NCBI RefSeq assembly: GCF_965363235.1
Contig: NC_134842.1
Span: 7,219,112 to 7,283,111, forward strand
From: Mytilus galloprovincialis
Lineage: Eukaryota; Mollusca; Bivalvia; Mytilida; Mytilidae
Direction of reading: 5' to 3'
DNA length: 64,000 bases
Part shown: one piece after another, positions 49,465-61,465 of the stretch
Layout: every line of letters begins with the position of its first letter
How positions within the stretch are numbered: the first letter of the stretch is position 1
The notes under the pieces: generated by a model
Database searches by the model: none
The model's input: only the letters and a program-made list of their open reading frames with translations
What the model was told of the DNA's origin: nothing
Program-made: the position numbers and the translations under genes

Positions 49465-49697
49465 TTTGATTTTGACAGATTCAACCCACCAATTTTTTCT
49501 TAAAATGTCATGTACCAAGTCAGGAAAATGGCCATTGTTATATTATAGTTCGTTTTTGTGTTGTGTTTCCGTTGTGTCGTAGTTCTCTTATATATGAGCG
49601 TTTCCCTCAGTTTCAGTTTGTAACCCGGATTTGGTTTTTTTCTCAATCGATTTATGAATTTCAAACAGCGGTATATTACTGTTGCCTTTATTTAAGC
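49465..49697 (+). repeat. R2 fragment
   Basis: A shortened R2 copy from the TTCAACCCACCAATTTTTTC motif to the TTGCCTTTATTT end. Confidence 0.75.
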
Positions 49698-49957
49698 ACT
49701 TGCTCTTTTTTAATCAACATAGCAGTTATTTTTTTAAACAATGTTGATACCATGGATATTGTCTTCTCTCAGACTTTTTGATAAAATGATTTACAAAGAC
49801 GCTCCTCAACAAACTTTCCTTATTGTACATATGGAGCATTATATAGAAATTGTTATAATCGACAACATGACTTGCATAGTATTTATGTCACGTTTTATGT
49901 GTCGTAAATCAAGATACATGAGTTCATCTAGATCTAAATAGGGTGTATGTTTCTTCA

Positions 49958-50061
49958 TTTCGTGTGATGTATAATGAACGCATGTTCGGTTTGTGGCGTA
50001 AAATGTGTATTTCGTGTGATGTATGATGAACGCATGTTAGGTTTATGGCGTAATATGTGTA
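49958..50061. repeat. Tandem duplication, 52-bp unit, two copies
   Basis: The unit contains TTCGTGTGATGTATAATGAA followed by CGCATGTTCGGTTTGTGGCG; the second copy starts near 50010 with a few changes. Confidence 0.85.
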
Positions 50062-50660
50062 TTTCTGCTACTTTTATGTACTGGCAATTGCATTTAAGGT
50101 GTGATTGTAATGACTCAACGCAATTCTGAGATAGTTATACAATATGGTAATGGGCCAATCGTAAGAGACAAGGAATTTACCAAAAAAACTCCTGGTTTTT
50201 ATTGTGTTGTTGGGTCATTTTTCTATGGCATTTTCCTAAACATCTATTTTGAATTATTTAATTTCAATTATATTTAAATATGATTGCCGTATTACTGTTG
50301 AAAGGGATAATTGTGCGGTCACAATCATGCACACACCTAGCGATATTCTTTATACGACTGTCCCAAACCATGCTGTTGGATTTTTTTCTCTTTTAAATTG
50401 TTTATTTATTTAGACAATGTCGTCATGAACAATTATCAAATACTTATTACAATGAAGAAACCAATAATATTGTCGACAAAATTTTTACTAGCTCCTTATT
50501 CACCAACCGTGTCATGATAAAAGTTGATGCATTTGCTGAACAGTAAGGAATAACCCATGACAATGTTTCCTCCAATGAATAAAGGTGTTGTATCGACTAA
50601 ACAGTAATTCATATAAGGGGTGAACATCATAAGAAAACAATTTAGAAACATGTATAAACA

Positions 50661-50666
50661 TTTATT
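50661..50666 (-). terminator. Poly(A) signal of gene D
   Basis: AATAAA on the minus strand, about 53 nt after the stop codon. Confidence 0.7.
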
Positions 50667-50718
50667 ATAATGTACAACAATGGTAAGTTTCGGACTAATA
50701 CGACTTCTATGGTGGTGC

Positions 50719-53700
50719 TCAGTAATCATATGAATAAGAATCTGAAAGAAAACAAAATCCACATGAGTAAACAATAAGTATGAAAAAAAAATCGACTTAT
50801 GTTTCCTTATGCTTACTAAGGGGGGTTCTCAACTCTACGACTAAAATAGATTTTGCTTGTTTATTTTCAAAATTCTTTGATAAAATATTTGCTTTGACTA
50901 CCATAACCACGTGGTTGTTAAAAGTGTGTTAGCTTCTATTGTCGTACCTCTAATGTTTTTTTTTCGTAATATATTGTAGTTGTATAAAGTTATAGAGCAT
51001 TTGTTCATTTATGTATTGATTTATGTATATTAACCATTTGTTCACTGCTGGTGTCTGAGGATAAAAAAACTTGAATCTGATACAAAATAGTGTAATTCCC
51101 TTTTAAGAAATGATTATAGTCTGCTAAATAAATATAAATGCTGGTTCTACATACCAGTAGATCTTCTATATCCTGCAATTTAAAAAATACGTGTTTATCA
51201 ATTTATTGACTTTTATATTGATACAAGATCTATAAATATTTACACTTTCTATATAAAATTATAAAAAGACTTTGTATTTTTGTCAAATAAGTAACCACAA
51301 AAAAAGTTCAAATAATGATGATATAAGCGATTCAATAGTTCATTATTATAAAAATTATTCTGATATGATATGCATATCAAAGAATACGTCAATATGATTG
51401 ATTGAAAGGGTATTTTGTAGAGGATCTGAAAGTCATTAATTTGTAGACGACGTTGACAGACAAGTTAGTTACGATAATGAAACACACTGTTTCGACGTTT
51501 CACATATTTATTTTCACTTCGCGTTCATCTTCTAATTAAACAAGAAACACAAAACATTTATTTGAACCAAAAAAATATATGAAGAAGCCATGCCAATTCA
51601 GTGACACAAATATACAGACAAAATAAAGGATCAAAAGACTTTATGAAGGATAATATTGTATTTTTAACCGAACCACGTCACTCATAAACATATCATAAAA
51701 GTCCTTTTTACTCTGATTAAATCTTGAATGAACTATGACTTACTTTTGCCTCCCATTCCCATTCCTGCCATTGCTCCTCCCATTCCTCCCATTGCTCCAC
51801 CCATTCCACCGGCCATTCCTCCTCCCATTCCCATTCCTCCCATTGCTCCTCCCATTCCTCCTCCCATTCCTCCTCCCATTCCTCCTCCCATTCCTCCCAT
51901 TGATCCGCCCATTCCACCGGCCATTCCTCCTCCCATTCTTCCGCCCATTCCGCCGCTCATACCTATGTGGAAACAAGACATATATTGAACATCATATACA
52001 CTTTACATAATCAATACAAGTAAACAGATATTGTGTACAATATCAACGTTTCATTCATAAATATGATAATGTGTGTCTTACTTTTATGCATGTACAACTT
52101 TAAAATATATAAAATTCATCTTAGCTTATAATCGTGTCTAAATGTATACATTTATTTGTTAAAAGCATTGTCATTGATATCATTATAAAATGTACATTAC
52201 ATGTATCATGACTTTTATTTTTGTATAAGTCTTTTTCGTATTTATATTCGTATTAATTTGTAGGTTTTCAATACACCCGCATGAATCGGTTTTTGTATCA
52301 TTTGTGAAAGGTACGCATCTGGTGCAAGAAAATTGGTACCGTTAATTTTATTACTACCACTGGGTCGATGCCTCTGCTGGTGGACTATTAGTCCCCGAGG
52401 GTATCATCAGCCCAGTAGCCAGTACCGAATTTTTTGTGTTATTAAAATTTGCTGTTACAAAATGATAGAAATTATTATAAAATAAGGAATGTATCTCCCT
52501 CATGCAAAGCTCTGATTCCTTCCACGGATTTGGCTATACTTTTTGGACCTTTTGGATTATAGCTCTTCATCTTTTATATAAGCTTTGGATTTCAAATACT
52601 TTGACCACGAGCATCACTGAAGAGACATGTATTGTCGAAATGCGCATCTGGTGCAAGAAAATTGGTACCGTTAATTTTATTACTTGTAAACATATATATT
52701 ATGTCACATCAATGAATGGATGATACAAAATGGTGAATTTTGTGTTTTCTCCTATACAGCGTGCACAACAATTAATTGAAAAGTAGGAGAAGAAAATGAA
52801 ATCAATTTTATTTACCTCCCATCATGGCAGCCATCATTTTAGCTCCCATCATTTTTGACATTCCTGGTGGCATTTCGATTTCCATTTTTGGCATTGGCTT
52901 TTGCATTGGCATAGGTTCTGGCATCATCATCATTTTAGCCATAGCTGCGCCCATTCCTCCCATACCACCTCCCATTCCACCGCCCATACCGCCTCCCATT
53001 CCACCCATACTGCCTTCCATTTCCATTCCAGCGCCCATTCCTGCGCCCATTCCAGCGCCCATCATACCACCGCTCATGCCGGCGCCCATCATACCACCGC
53101 CCATTCCACCGCCCATCATTCCACCTCCCATCTTTGGCATTGGCATTTCCATTTCCATTTTTGGCATTGGCATTGGCATAGGTTCTGGCATCGACATTGG
53201 CATTTGCATTGGCATAGGCATCATCATCTTACCCATACCACCGCCCATTCCACCGCCCATACCTATATGACATGAAAATAAATAAATAATATCATTAACA
53301 CTTTACATAACCATAAATTATAAAAATAAGGAGATGTGGTATGATTGTCAATATCCACCAAATTAAATTAAAAAAGGGATTTACATTAATATTGAACACA
53401 ATACAAATCGGTTTTGTTTATGTAGGTATCTTACGTTTTCACTTTCCCTAACTTCAACATGAAATACATATTTTTTTTTTTAAATATATTACATTTAATG
53501 TCAGACTTACGACATGAAATTTATTACATGTAATCGCAAACTTTCGACACGATTTACATTGATTTTTTTATTCAATTCGTATCTGATCGTTTTTGATTGA
53601 CTATATTTAAATGACAGGTGAATTATTTTTGTAAGAGGTATCATGCTTAAACATATATATTGTATTATCTGCGGGCAATGAATGGATTATACAAAAGGGT

Positions 53701-54658
53701 GAAGTTTCTCGACCGTACAGCAAACAAAACATTGAATGGAAAAATGTAATTTAAATTTTAAAAAACAATTCTAATTACCTCCCATCATTGACATTGGCAT
53801 TTGTTGTGGCATTGCCATTTGCATTGGCATCGGCATCATCATCATCTGACCCATTCCACCGCCCATTCCACCCATACCACCTCCCATTCCACCTGGGCCG
53901 GCTTCCATTTCAACCTGCATTCCTTTTCCACCGCCCATTCCACCGCCCATTCCACCGCCCATCATCCCACCCATACCGCCCATCATCTGACCCATACCAC
54001 TGCCCATTCCTCCCATACCGCCTCCCATTCCACCGCCCATCTTGTTACCAGCAGCTGGAGCGGGTTTCATTTCAACCTCCATACCCATTCCGCTGCTCAT
54101 TCCTCCCATACCTCCTCCCATTCCACCGCCCATTTTGTTACCAGCAGCTGGAGTGGGTTTCATTTCAACCTCCATACCCATTCCACCGCCCATTCCTCCC
54201 ATACCGCCTCCCATACCACCTCCCATACCGCCGCCCATTCCACCGCCCATCTTGTTACCAGCAGCTGGAGCGGGTTTCATTTCAACCTCCATACCCATTC
54301 CACCGCCCATTCCTCCCATACCGCCTCCCATACCACCTCCCATACCGCCTCCCATTCCACCGCCCATTCTGTTACTAGCAGCTGGAGTGGGTTTCATTTC
54401 AACCTCCATACCCATTCCACCCATACCGCCTCCCATACCACCAGGAGCGGCTTCCATTTCCATCTGCATACCTTTTCTACCGCCCATTCCACCTCCCATT
54501 CCACCGCCCATACCACCACCCATCATTTTACCCATACCCATACCACCCATACCCATACCACCACCCATCATACCGCCGCCCATACCGCCACCGTAGGGAA
54601 AACCATTTACTGTGACGAAGACAGCCATAAATGTGACAACGATCTGAATTGGATTCAT
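50719..54658 (-). CDS. Gene D: large secreted methionine/glycine-rich protein with furin-type site and Tyr-rich tail
   Basis: Five coding exons on the minus strand: 54658-53779, 53262-52816, 51962-51744, 51172-51155 and 50741-50719, giving 528 residues; all junctions are phase 1. The signal peptide is MNPIQIVVTFMAVFVTVNG. Exon 1 holds GMGG repeats with four copies of a module MEVEMKP(T/A)PAAGNK at about residues 84, 123, 162 and 193, flanked by KGMQ(M/V)EMEA elements, and ends in MPMPMQMAMP. Exon 2 holds two Met-Pro blocks (MPMPMQMPMSMPEPMPMPM and similar, with KMEMEMPMPK) and ends MMAAMMGG like exon 1 of gene C. Exon 3 is GMGG ending in GK. The micro-exon gives RYRRST and the last exon DSYSYDY. 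That all five exons belong to one transcript is inferred from matching phases and gene C; two overlapping genes are unlikely because only one signal peptide and one tail exist. Confidence 0.85.
52315..52684 (-). repeat. Repeat R4, inverted copy inside gene D intron
   Basis: Same element as 43029-43431 in opposite orientation, with GGTGCAAGAAAATTGGTACC at both ends (52321 and 52650 regions). It lies in the intron between exons 2 and 3 of gene D. Confidence 0.85.
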
Positions 54659-55863
54659 TATGAAAGACTGAAATAAAAGACGAAATGGTTGTTAGGAAAA
54701 GAAACAAATATTTGTAATTCATTTGTTTTTTCTTTATTGTCTGCTAATATTGAAAATAATTTCATTAGAAGATATTGTTTTGCTTTCCTGACATCGTGTA
54801 ACATGTGTAATCTATTAACACTGTTTAATATTCGCGCAAGAGGCAAAAGAAACAAAAAAGGGAATTTAAACTCATAAGTAAAAAAAACCATTTTACGTGT
54901 ATCTATTATTATTGAAATAGTTTTAGGCAATAAGAATATTCATGAAATATATTTCAGTGATCTATAGAATAAAAATAAATGATAAGACCAATCAATTTTG
55001 TTTTTATGTATAATTTTGATTAAAAAAATCTCTATGGGTAACCATGTTATATTTCAAGCTACAAGTCATGCAAAATTTCTAAAATGTGCATAGATTTTTA
55101 ATGAAAAAAAACACAATTATGTAAGAAAAAAAAGTTAGAATTTTGCAATATGATATCAGAAGATGGGTTTTGTTGGGAATATGGAATATATCTACACATT
55201 ACTTTGTGTCTCAAAATGTATGCAATAAATTATTCTGATATTTGACTGCTATTCAACAATCAAAGATAACAGAATACAGTTCAGCTAGATTAAGTGATAT
55301 ACTTATTATGTATTCAAATACTTAAACATCCTTGCTTTTTAATTTTTCTTTGTGTGGTTTGAGCACTCCTGGTTTATCTACATAACGTTTTTCAAACGAA
55401 TCATATTTATAACGTTCAACATTCATTTTTATTGTAACGATATATGAATGTCTATCAATATATGTAAAATAGAGACAAGACAATTAATGATAATGTTTTG
55501 GTTTTAATTGATGTTTTTTTAAACCTACATTAGAATAGTTACAACAAATTCACGAGGGTATTTTGCATTTTTTAATATGCAATGATTATTGTAAATGTGT
55601 TAAAGATATTAATCAAGTTATGTACAGCCTTATTTCCTTTCGGTTTAAAATGTATGTATTCAACAGTTTCTTATAGGAACTATCACCTAAACGTTGAAGT
55701 AAAGTTTGATGCATATTGAATCTATTCTATGTATAAAAAAATCAGATAAAAACCAGGAAAAAACGAGGAAAAATTCCCAGTTATTGATTTTAAAAATGTG
55801 GTAGTTCAGACCTCATATTTTTATTTAAAATATATCGAATAAAATTTCTATATTTTCCATAAA

Positions 55864-56247
55864 ATTGAGAATGGAAATGGGGAATGTGTCAAAGACACAA
55901 CAACCCGACCAAATAAAAAACAACAGCAGAGGGTCACCAACAGGTCTTCAATGTAGCGAGAAATTCCCGCACCCGGAGGCGTCCTTCAGCTGGCCCCTAA
56001 ACAAATATATACTAGTCCAGTGATAATGAACGCCATACTAATTTCCAAATTGTACACAAGAAACTAAAATTAAAATAATACAAGACTAACAAAGGCCAGA
56101 GGCTCCTGACTTGGGACAGGCGCAAAAATGCGGCGGGGTTAAGCATGTTTGTGAAATCTCAACCCTCCCCCTATACCTAACCAATGTAGAAAAGTAAACG
56201 CATAACAATACGCACATTAAAATTCAGTTCAAGAGAAGTCCGAGTCT
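55864..56247 (+). repeat. Dispersed repeat R3, second copy
   Basis: Same family as 27757-28137, starting TTGAGAATGGAAATGGGGAA. It lies in the 5'UTR intron of gene D. Confidence 0.85.
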
Positions 56248-56797
56248 GATGTCAGAAGATGTAACCAAAGAAAATATACAAAATGACAATAATACATAAA
56301 TAACAACTGACTACTAGCAGTCAACTGACATGCCAGCTCCAGACTTCAATTAAACTGACTGAAAGATTATGATTTCATCATATGAACATCATGCACAATC
56401 CTTCCCAACGTATGTTTCTGTTCAGGAAAACGAAAAATAAATGTTGGTTCGTTAAAGGATACTACTAAATGTTTTAAATATGTCATGTACAATACTTATG
56501 CATTGTATAATTTGAAGACGAAATCGTTCGGGGTGTTTTTTTTAATTGCAGTTAATGAAATAAGATATTAAGTAATTTCAGCTGAATTAACTGGTAGCCT
56601 GTTCTTAATTAACTTTCAATCAAAGTCAAATATTTGAAAGCTAGGTATGAAAAATGAATATCACGAACCCTCATATGCTTAGCAATTCCTTTTAAATAAT
56701 AAACCAACCAATCTAGGGTCATTATTACCTGATGGAGGCGAAACCTTAGTTAAATTGTCAAAACACCAAATAGTAAATTTCTATTAAAACAACCTAC

Positions 56798-56850
56798 CTT
56801 TACTTGTAGCAGTGAGATGCTATGGTAATCAGGGAGGACAATCAAGTTGT
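56798..56850 (-). other. Non-coding first exon of gene D (5'UTR)
   Basis: The exon ends ACAAGTAAAG followed by the donor GTAGGT (GT at 56797-56796). The next acceptor is at 54669-54668, nine bases before the ATG. Confidence 0.7.
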
Positions 56851-56874
56851 GGCCATATTCAGAGACTGGACACC

Positions 56875-56881
56875 TTTTATA
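56875..56881 (-). promoter_or_regulatory. TATA box of gene D
   Basis: TATAAAA on the minus strand in TTATTATAAAAGGTG, in the same setting as in gene C. Confidence 0.75.
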
Positions 56882-56884
56882 ATA

Positions 56885-58610
56885 ATTTACTACAGGAAAC
56901 AGTGCGTTCAACTTTAACGCCTTGTAAAGTAGAAACATGCTAAAACATTAGTCATTTCTCTTTATTATCATGTTTGATTTGAACCTGTTAGATAAATTAT
57001 ACATTTTAGCATGTCAAACTAGTGTGCGATAGATGTAACGTATGTAATCGATTGTAATTAATATGTTACGAAATAGTGTACACTCGATGCTGAGGTTGAC
57101 AAATCACACGTTTAATTTGGGAACGTATCAAAACACAAATTAAAGTGATTTCCAGATTTGAACTATATGTACGTGTGTGTTAGTTGAATTTTGGATTTTA
57201 ACTGAAAAATATACTGATTATTTTTTTTATAACTTTTTGAAAACATTATAACAATTTTCTTATAGATATCAATTATTGAATTCGAATAATTCATAATATA
57301 ATTTGTTGTGAGAATAACGGATTTATAAATTTCTTATCTATGTTCCTTTCATAACACTAAAACTTTTAGCTGTTAAGGTATTGCAATTTCAACAACAAAA
57401 ATATTAAGATGATATCGGCTGTTTCATTTTACTTCCTCATAACTAGTTGTGTATGCCTTACACTACTATATATCTTTAATATAGATATGATATTTTTAAA
57501 AGTTGAATACTGGTACCTACGTCATTTTAAATGTAAAATACATTAAGCCTAGCTTATTTCAAATTAACTCTTTTCAAAGCACCTCCGTGATTTTCAAATA
57601 TGTTCAAATAAAAGGAGACAGATATGATATACTTTTTAATGAGACAGGAGACCATCATAACAATAATATCAAACGTCATTTCGTGATCTACATAAGGTAT
57701 CAAACAAAATATATATGTTCTTAGATTCTTAATCTCAAAAGTTACCTTATTCTTTTATCTTTATGAGATACTGAATACTAATATATTTTGTAGTTTTTAA
57801 TAACCAAAATCATGTGTATTTTAAGTTTTTTTCTGAAATTTGTATAACGAAATATGTTACAGTTTGTATAGCAAAGCACAAATTCCTTTATTCCAACAAG
57901 CGTCGAATTTGTCCTATGCAAGGCTTTGATCAATATGCTTGTGGACGTGCATTGACGCTAACTCGTTTGACCGATGTTCGGTCATTTTGGTTATTAATAC
58001 GAATGTGACTATAGAATATGTCAAATTCAACATTGTCCTTATTCTACAGAAAATGTATTTGTATTCTTGGCTTGCTTACATTATCTAAAGGTCAGCTTAA
58101 CTACTATAAACGTCGATATTTTCCGAGCAGTCGTAAACTCTAATAATAATGGCTTTTACTTCATTGTGACATATGATTTAACGTCATACCAGAAGGGAAA
58201 CAATACTTGTCCTATGGTCGAAAGAATCTGCAATGAAGAAAAAAACGAACGAAACAATAAAGTTTTTTTTTAGATTGTGATGAAAATGTATATGTTATTT
58301 CGTCGTTATGAAACACGCGCTAAACATTTAAAGTTATTATAATCATATGAAGACATCTGAAAGCGGTGTAACATTAAGTTAATTTGATTCAAGACAGGCA
58401 AATGATACCAAAGGGACATTAAAGCTCATAAGTCGAAAATGAAATTACAACGCCAAGGCTATCACAGAAAAAGACAAACAGTAGGACACAAATCATAGAA
58501 AACTAAAGACCGAACAACTAGAACCCCACCAAAAGCTAGTGCACCGGAAGGGTAAGCAGATCCTGTTCTACATGTGCCACCAGTGTTGGACTCATGTTAA
58601 AACAAACTCG
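56885..58610. other. Upstream flank of gene D, no gene seen
   Basis: The first 400 bp align with the gene C flank. Beyond that the DNA is AT-rich; a fragment of a common mussel repeat lies at about 58395-58480. No exon is supported. Confidence 0.5.
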
Positions 58611-58614
58611 GTAA

Positions 58615-59113
58615 TAAGTCTAGTACGGTAGATCACATTCGACATAAGGAACATATCCGCTATCATCTTATGAAACGGATATTCCATAACAGTCAACAAG
58701 CTTGTGATGTCGCCTGTAAAACAACAGGATCATTTAAACTTCACCACTTGAAACTCTTGGTTTAACACCTCTTTTGTGATCAGCATCCTTCCATTGAGGA
58801 AATCATGATAACAAATAAAAGCCCTAAAATATCGTATCAATTGGGCGATATATACTTCGTATGTATGCACTGCTGAAATGCTGTTACATAGAAATAGAAA
58901 CTTTACAATTGGGAAACTGAAATCATCTGTTTTGTCGAAAAGTTTTGTTTTCAAAAGACGCTCATTTTCAATTTTTAGATGTAAGTCATGATATGAAAGA
59001 TACTCAACCATATTTGTTGTATCTTTTATTTCGTGTTTCATGTCATAGATGCGTTCATCATAGTCACCAATTCAGAGTTATTTAGTTAGAGAATATAATC
59101 TATATTGCGGAAA
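58615..59113 (-). pseudogene. Reverse-transcriptase retroelement remnant with altered catalytic motif
   Basis: On the minus strand FRNIDYIL (59113-59089) corresponds to the RT catalytic FRYIDD block. Then come YHDLHLKIENERLLKTKLFD, KTDDFSFPIVKF, YEVYIAQLIRYFRAF and, after a frame change, RRHHKLVDCYGISVS. This is the most complete of the five RT fragments here. Frame changes and stops show that it is dead. The retroelement class is not resolved. Confidence 0.7.
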
Positions 59114-59799
59114 GTAAAGACTTTCCCTTAGAAGAAGTTAATGTATGAAATCAGCTTCAAATGAATGAATCGGAAGGAAGAGGGGAAGTTGGTTATCATG
59201 GGAATGCTGAATGTTTGTTGAAAAACGCAACCTCCAAACGTATAAAGTATGTTGTCATACAAGTAATTTTGTATCTTTGTAATGTCAGAGAATTTTCTGT
59301 TTGAATCAGAGTGATTATTTACGAAGTAGTATGTATGCCTCCGTTCTTGTATCTACGTTGGCCATTATTTTTATGAAATAAAGCAGGACCAATACCTTCA
59401 ATTTTTCTTTTAGTTTGTATTTGTTTAAATACTATAGCGAGATGAAAGAGTTCCTGATTGCAATAGTTATGCAAGAAGTATTTAAGATACATAGCCGGTC
59501 AACAACACGAATATGGTTTAAATTGTTACTGTTAAATCGATAATCAATGTTTTGACACATTCCCTACATTAAAAGTATAATTAGTCAACCTTAGCGTCTG
59601 GTATATACCTTTATTAGTACGTCTGATACAATGTTACCGGGACACGACTGTTACAACCTACAATGTACATCAAGATGATTATATTCCATAATAAGATTTT
59701 GCAATGAAAAAAATGAAAAGATGAACTTATGATTCATATCATGTTTAAATGATTCAAATGGGATAACATGTCATAGAAAGGTGTTTTCAAACATATCGA

Positions 59800-61465
59800 T
59801 CTCCGGATATATTGCATCACTGGATTTCTAGAATTATCTCACTTTTGGATATCAGGAATGTATACACCATTGAAAAAGGAATAAATACATCATTGGATGT
59901 TATGTATTAATGGCATATGATACAGTTAAAGGAGAGGTATAGATGTTGCTAACGTAAAAGTTATTTATCGTGAAATCAAACTGTGACATATCGGGAAAAG
60001 ATGTATGTTTCTTATTTATCATTCGAACGGATTTAACTTGAAAACGAGTTCAATGACCACTTTTTTAATTGATATTTGGTTTGATTACGTACGAAGATTA
60101 TCTGTAGCAGTTTTCATGAGAATCTCTACGATGATTTGGTTTTAGATAAGGTAAATAAGCAGCAACAAAAGTCCGGGTTTTTTTCTTAAATCCTGAAACT
60201 TTGGTTAAAATATTGTATTTTCATAAAATTGCTTTACAAATCTAAAGCATGCTCATGTACAGAAGAATTTTCGAATGTTTTTACAAAAATCTGCTTCTGT
60301 TTATTTTTCAAAACAAAAAAGTAAGGTAATGTCTATCCAACAGATAGAACTGTAAAAATAAACTAATTGTTTTAGTAAATGCCTTAATTTCAACCCCAAT
60401 TATCTTTTTATAGTAGCACATGAAGGTATATCTTTTATTACATATTTGAAAAAGTCTTAGGTAAAAAAAAAACTTGTATGAAAGTTTTGTCAAAAATTCA
60501 ATGTGGGATCGAAACTGGATCGTTTGCCCTTTATTCAACTATTAATTTACTGAATTAATACACCATTGCGTGTAAGGATTTAATAAACCATCGGAAGTAA
60601 TGTTCAAATTCAACTTCGGGTGTAGTGTAATAATACACACATTGGATGTAGGGAACCTTTACACCATTTTATGTTTGGAATTTAAACACCATTCATATAG
60701 GAAATAAAGACAACATTGGATGAAGGACAATTTAAACACTATTGAACATAAGTAATATATACATTACTGGAGGTTATGTATTTGTTCAACTTTAGGTGTA
60801 GTGAATTGATACTCAGTAGTGTGTAGGAAATTAATACACCATTAGAAGTAATGTATTAATTCAACTTTGGATTAAGTGACTTAATACACAAATTGGGTGT
60901 AGGGAACTTTTACACCAATGCATGTAGGGAATAAAGACATATCTTGATGCATACATTTAATTAATAATACACATTTGGATCTAGGGAACTTAATTCTACA
61001 CCACTATATGTATAGAATAAATACACCACTGGGTATAAGGTATTACAACAACATTAGACGCAGGGAAACCATACACGATTTGATGTATAGAATTTTAAAA
61101 TACACCATTAGATATAAGCAAATTATACACCATCAATTGTAAGGAATTAATACACCATTTGATATTGAGAAAGAATGCACTATAACATGCAGGGAATTAT
61201 TTCACAATAATTCGATCTTTACTGTGAACACTATCTTTATTATTGTTATAGATCACTATATGTATAGAATGAATACACCACTAGGTGTAAGATATTACAA
61301 CAACATTAGACGCAGGGAAACCATACACGATTGGATGTATAGAATTAATACATTATTTGATATAAGCAAATTATACACCATCAATTGTAAGGAATTAATG
61401 CACCATTTGATACATGAAAAGAATGCACTATGACATGCAGGAAATTATTACACAATAATCCGATA
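59800..61465. repeat. Degenerate satellite, unit about 24 bp
   Basis: Recurring TACACCATTGGATGTAGGGA-like units, each diverged, run through most of this stretch. A higher-order duplication is visible: 61000-61215 matches 61251-61462, including the rare stretch TTACAACAACATTAGACGCA in both. Confidence 0.8.

Noticed and set aside
54042..54596. Long plus-strand frame of Ile-Pro-Pro-Pro repeats, and similar ones at 29427-29735, 41597-41785, 51728-51988 and 52824-53270
   Set aside because: They are antisense mirrors of the GGN-ATG repeat coding exons of genes A, C and D. They have no signal peptide, no conserved ends and no consistent splice sites.
53801..54676. Plus-strand His/Ser/Thr-rich frame opposite gene D exon 1
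   Set aside because: This is another antisense frame of the same repeat; it stays open only because the repeat lacks stops in that frame.
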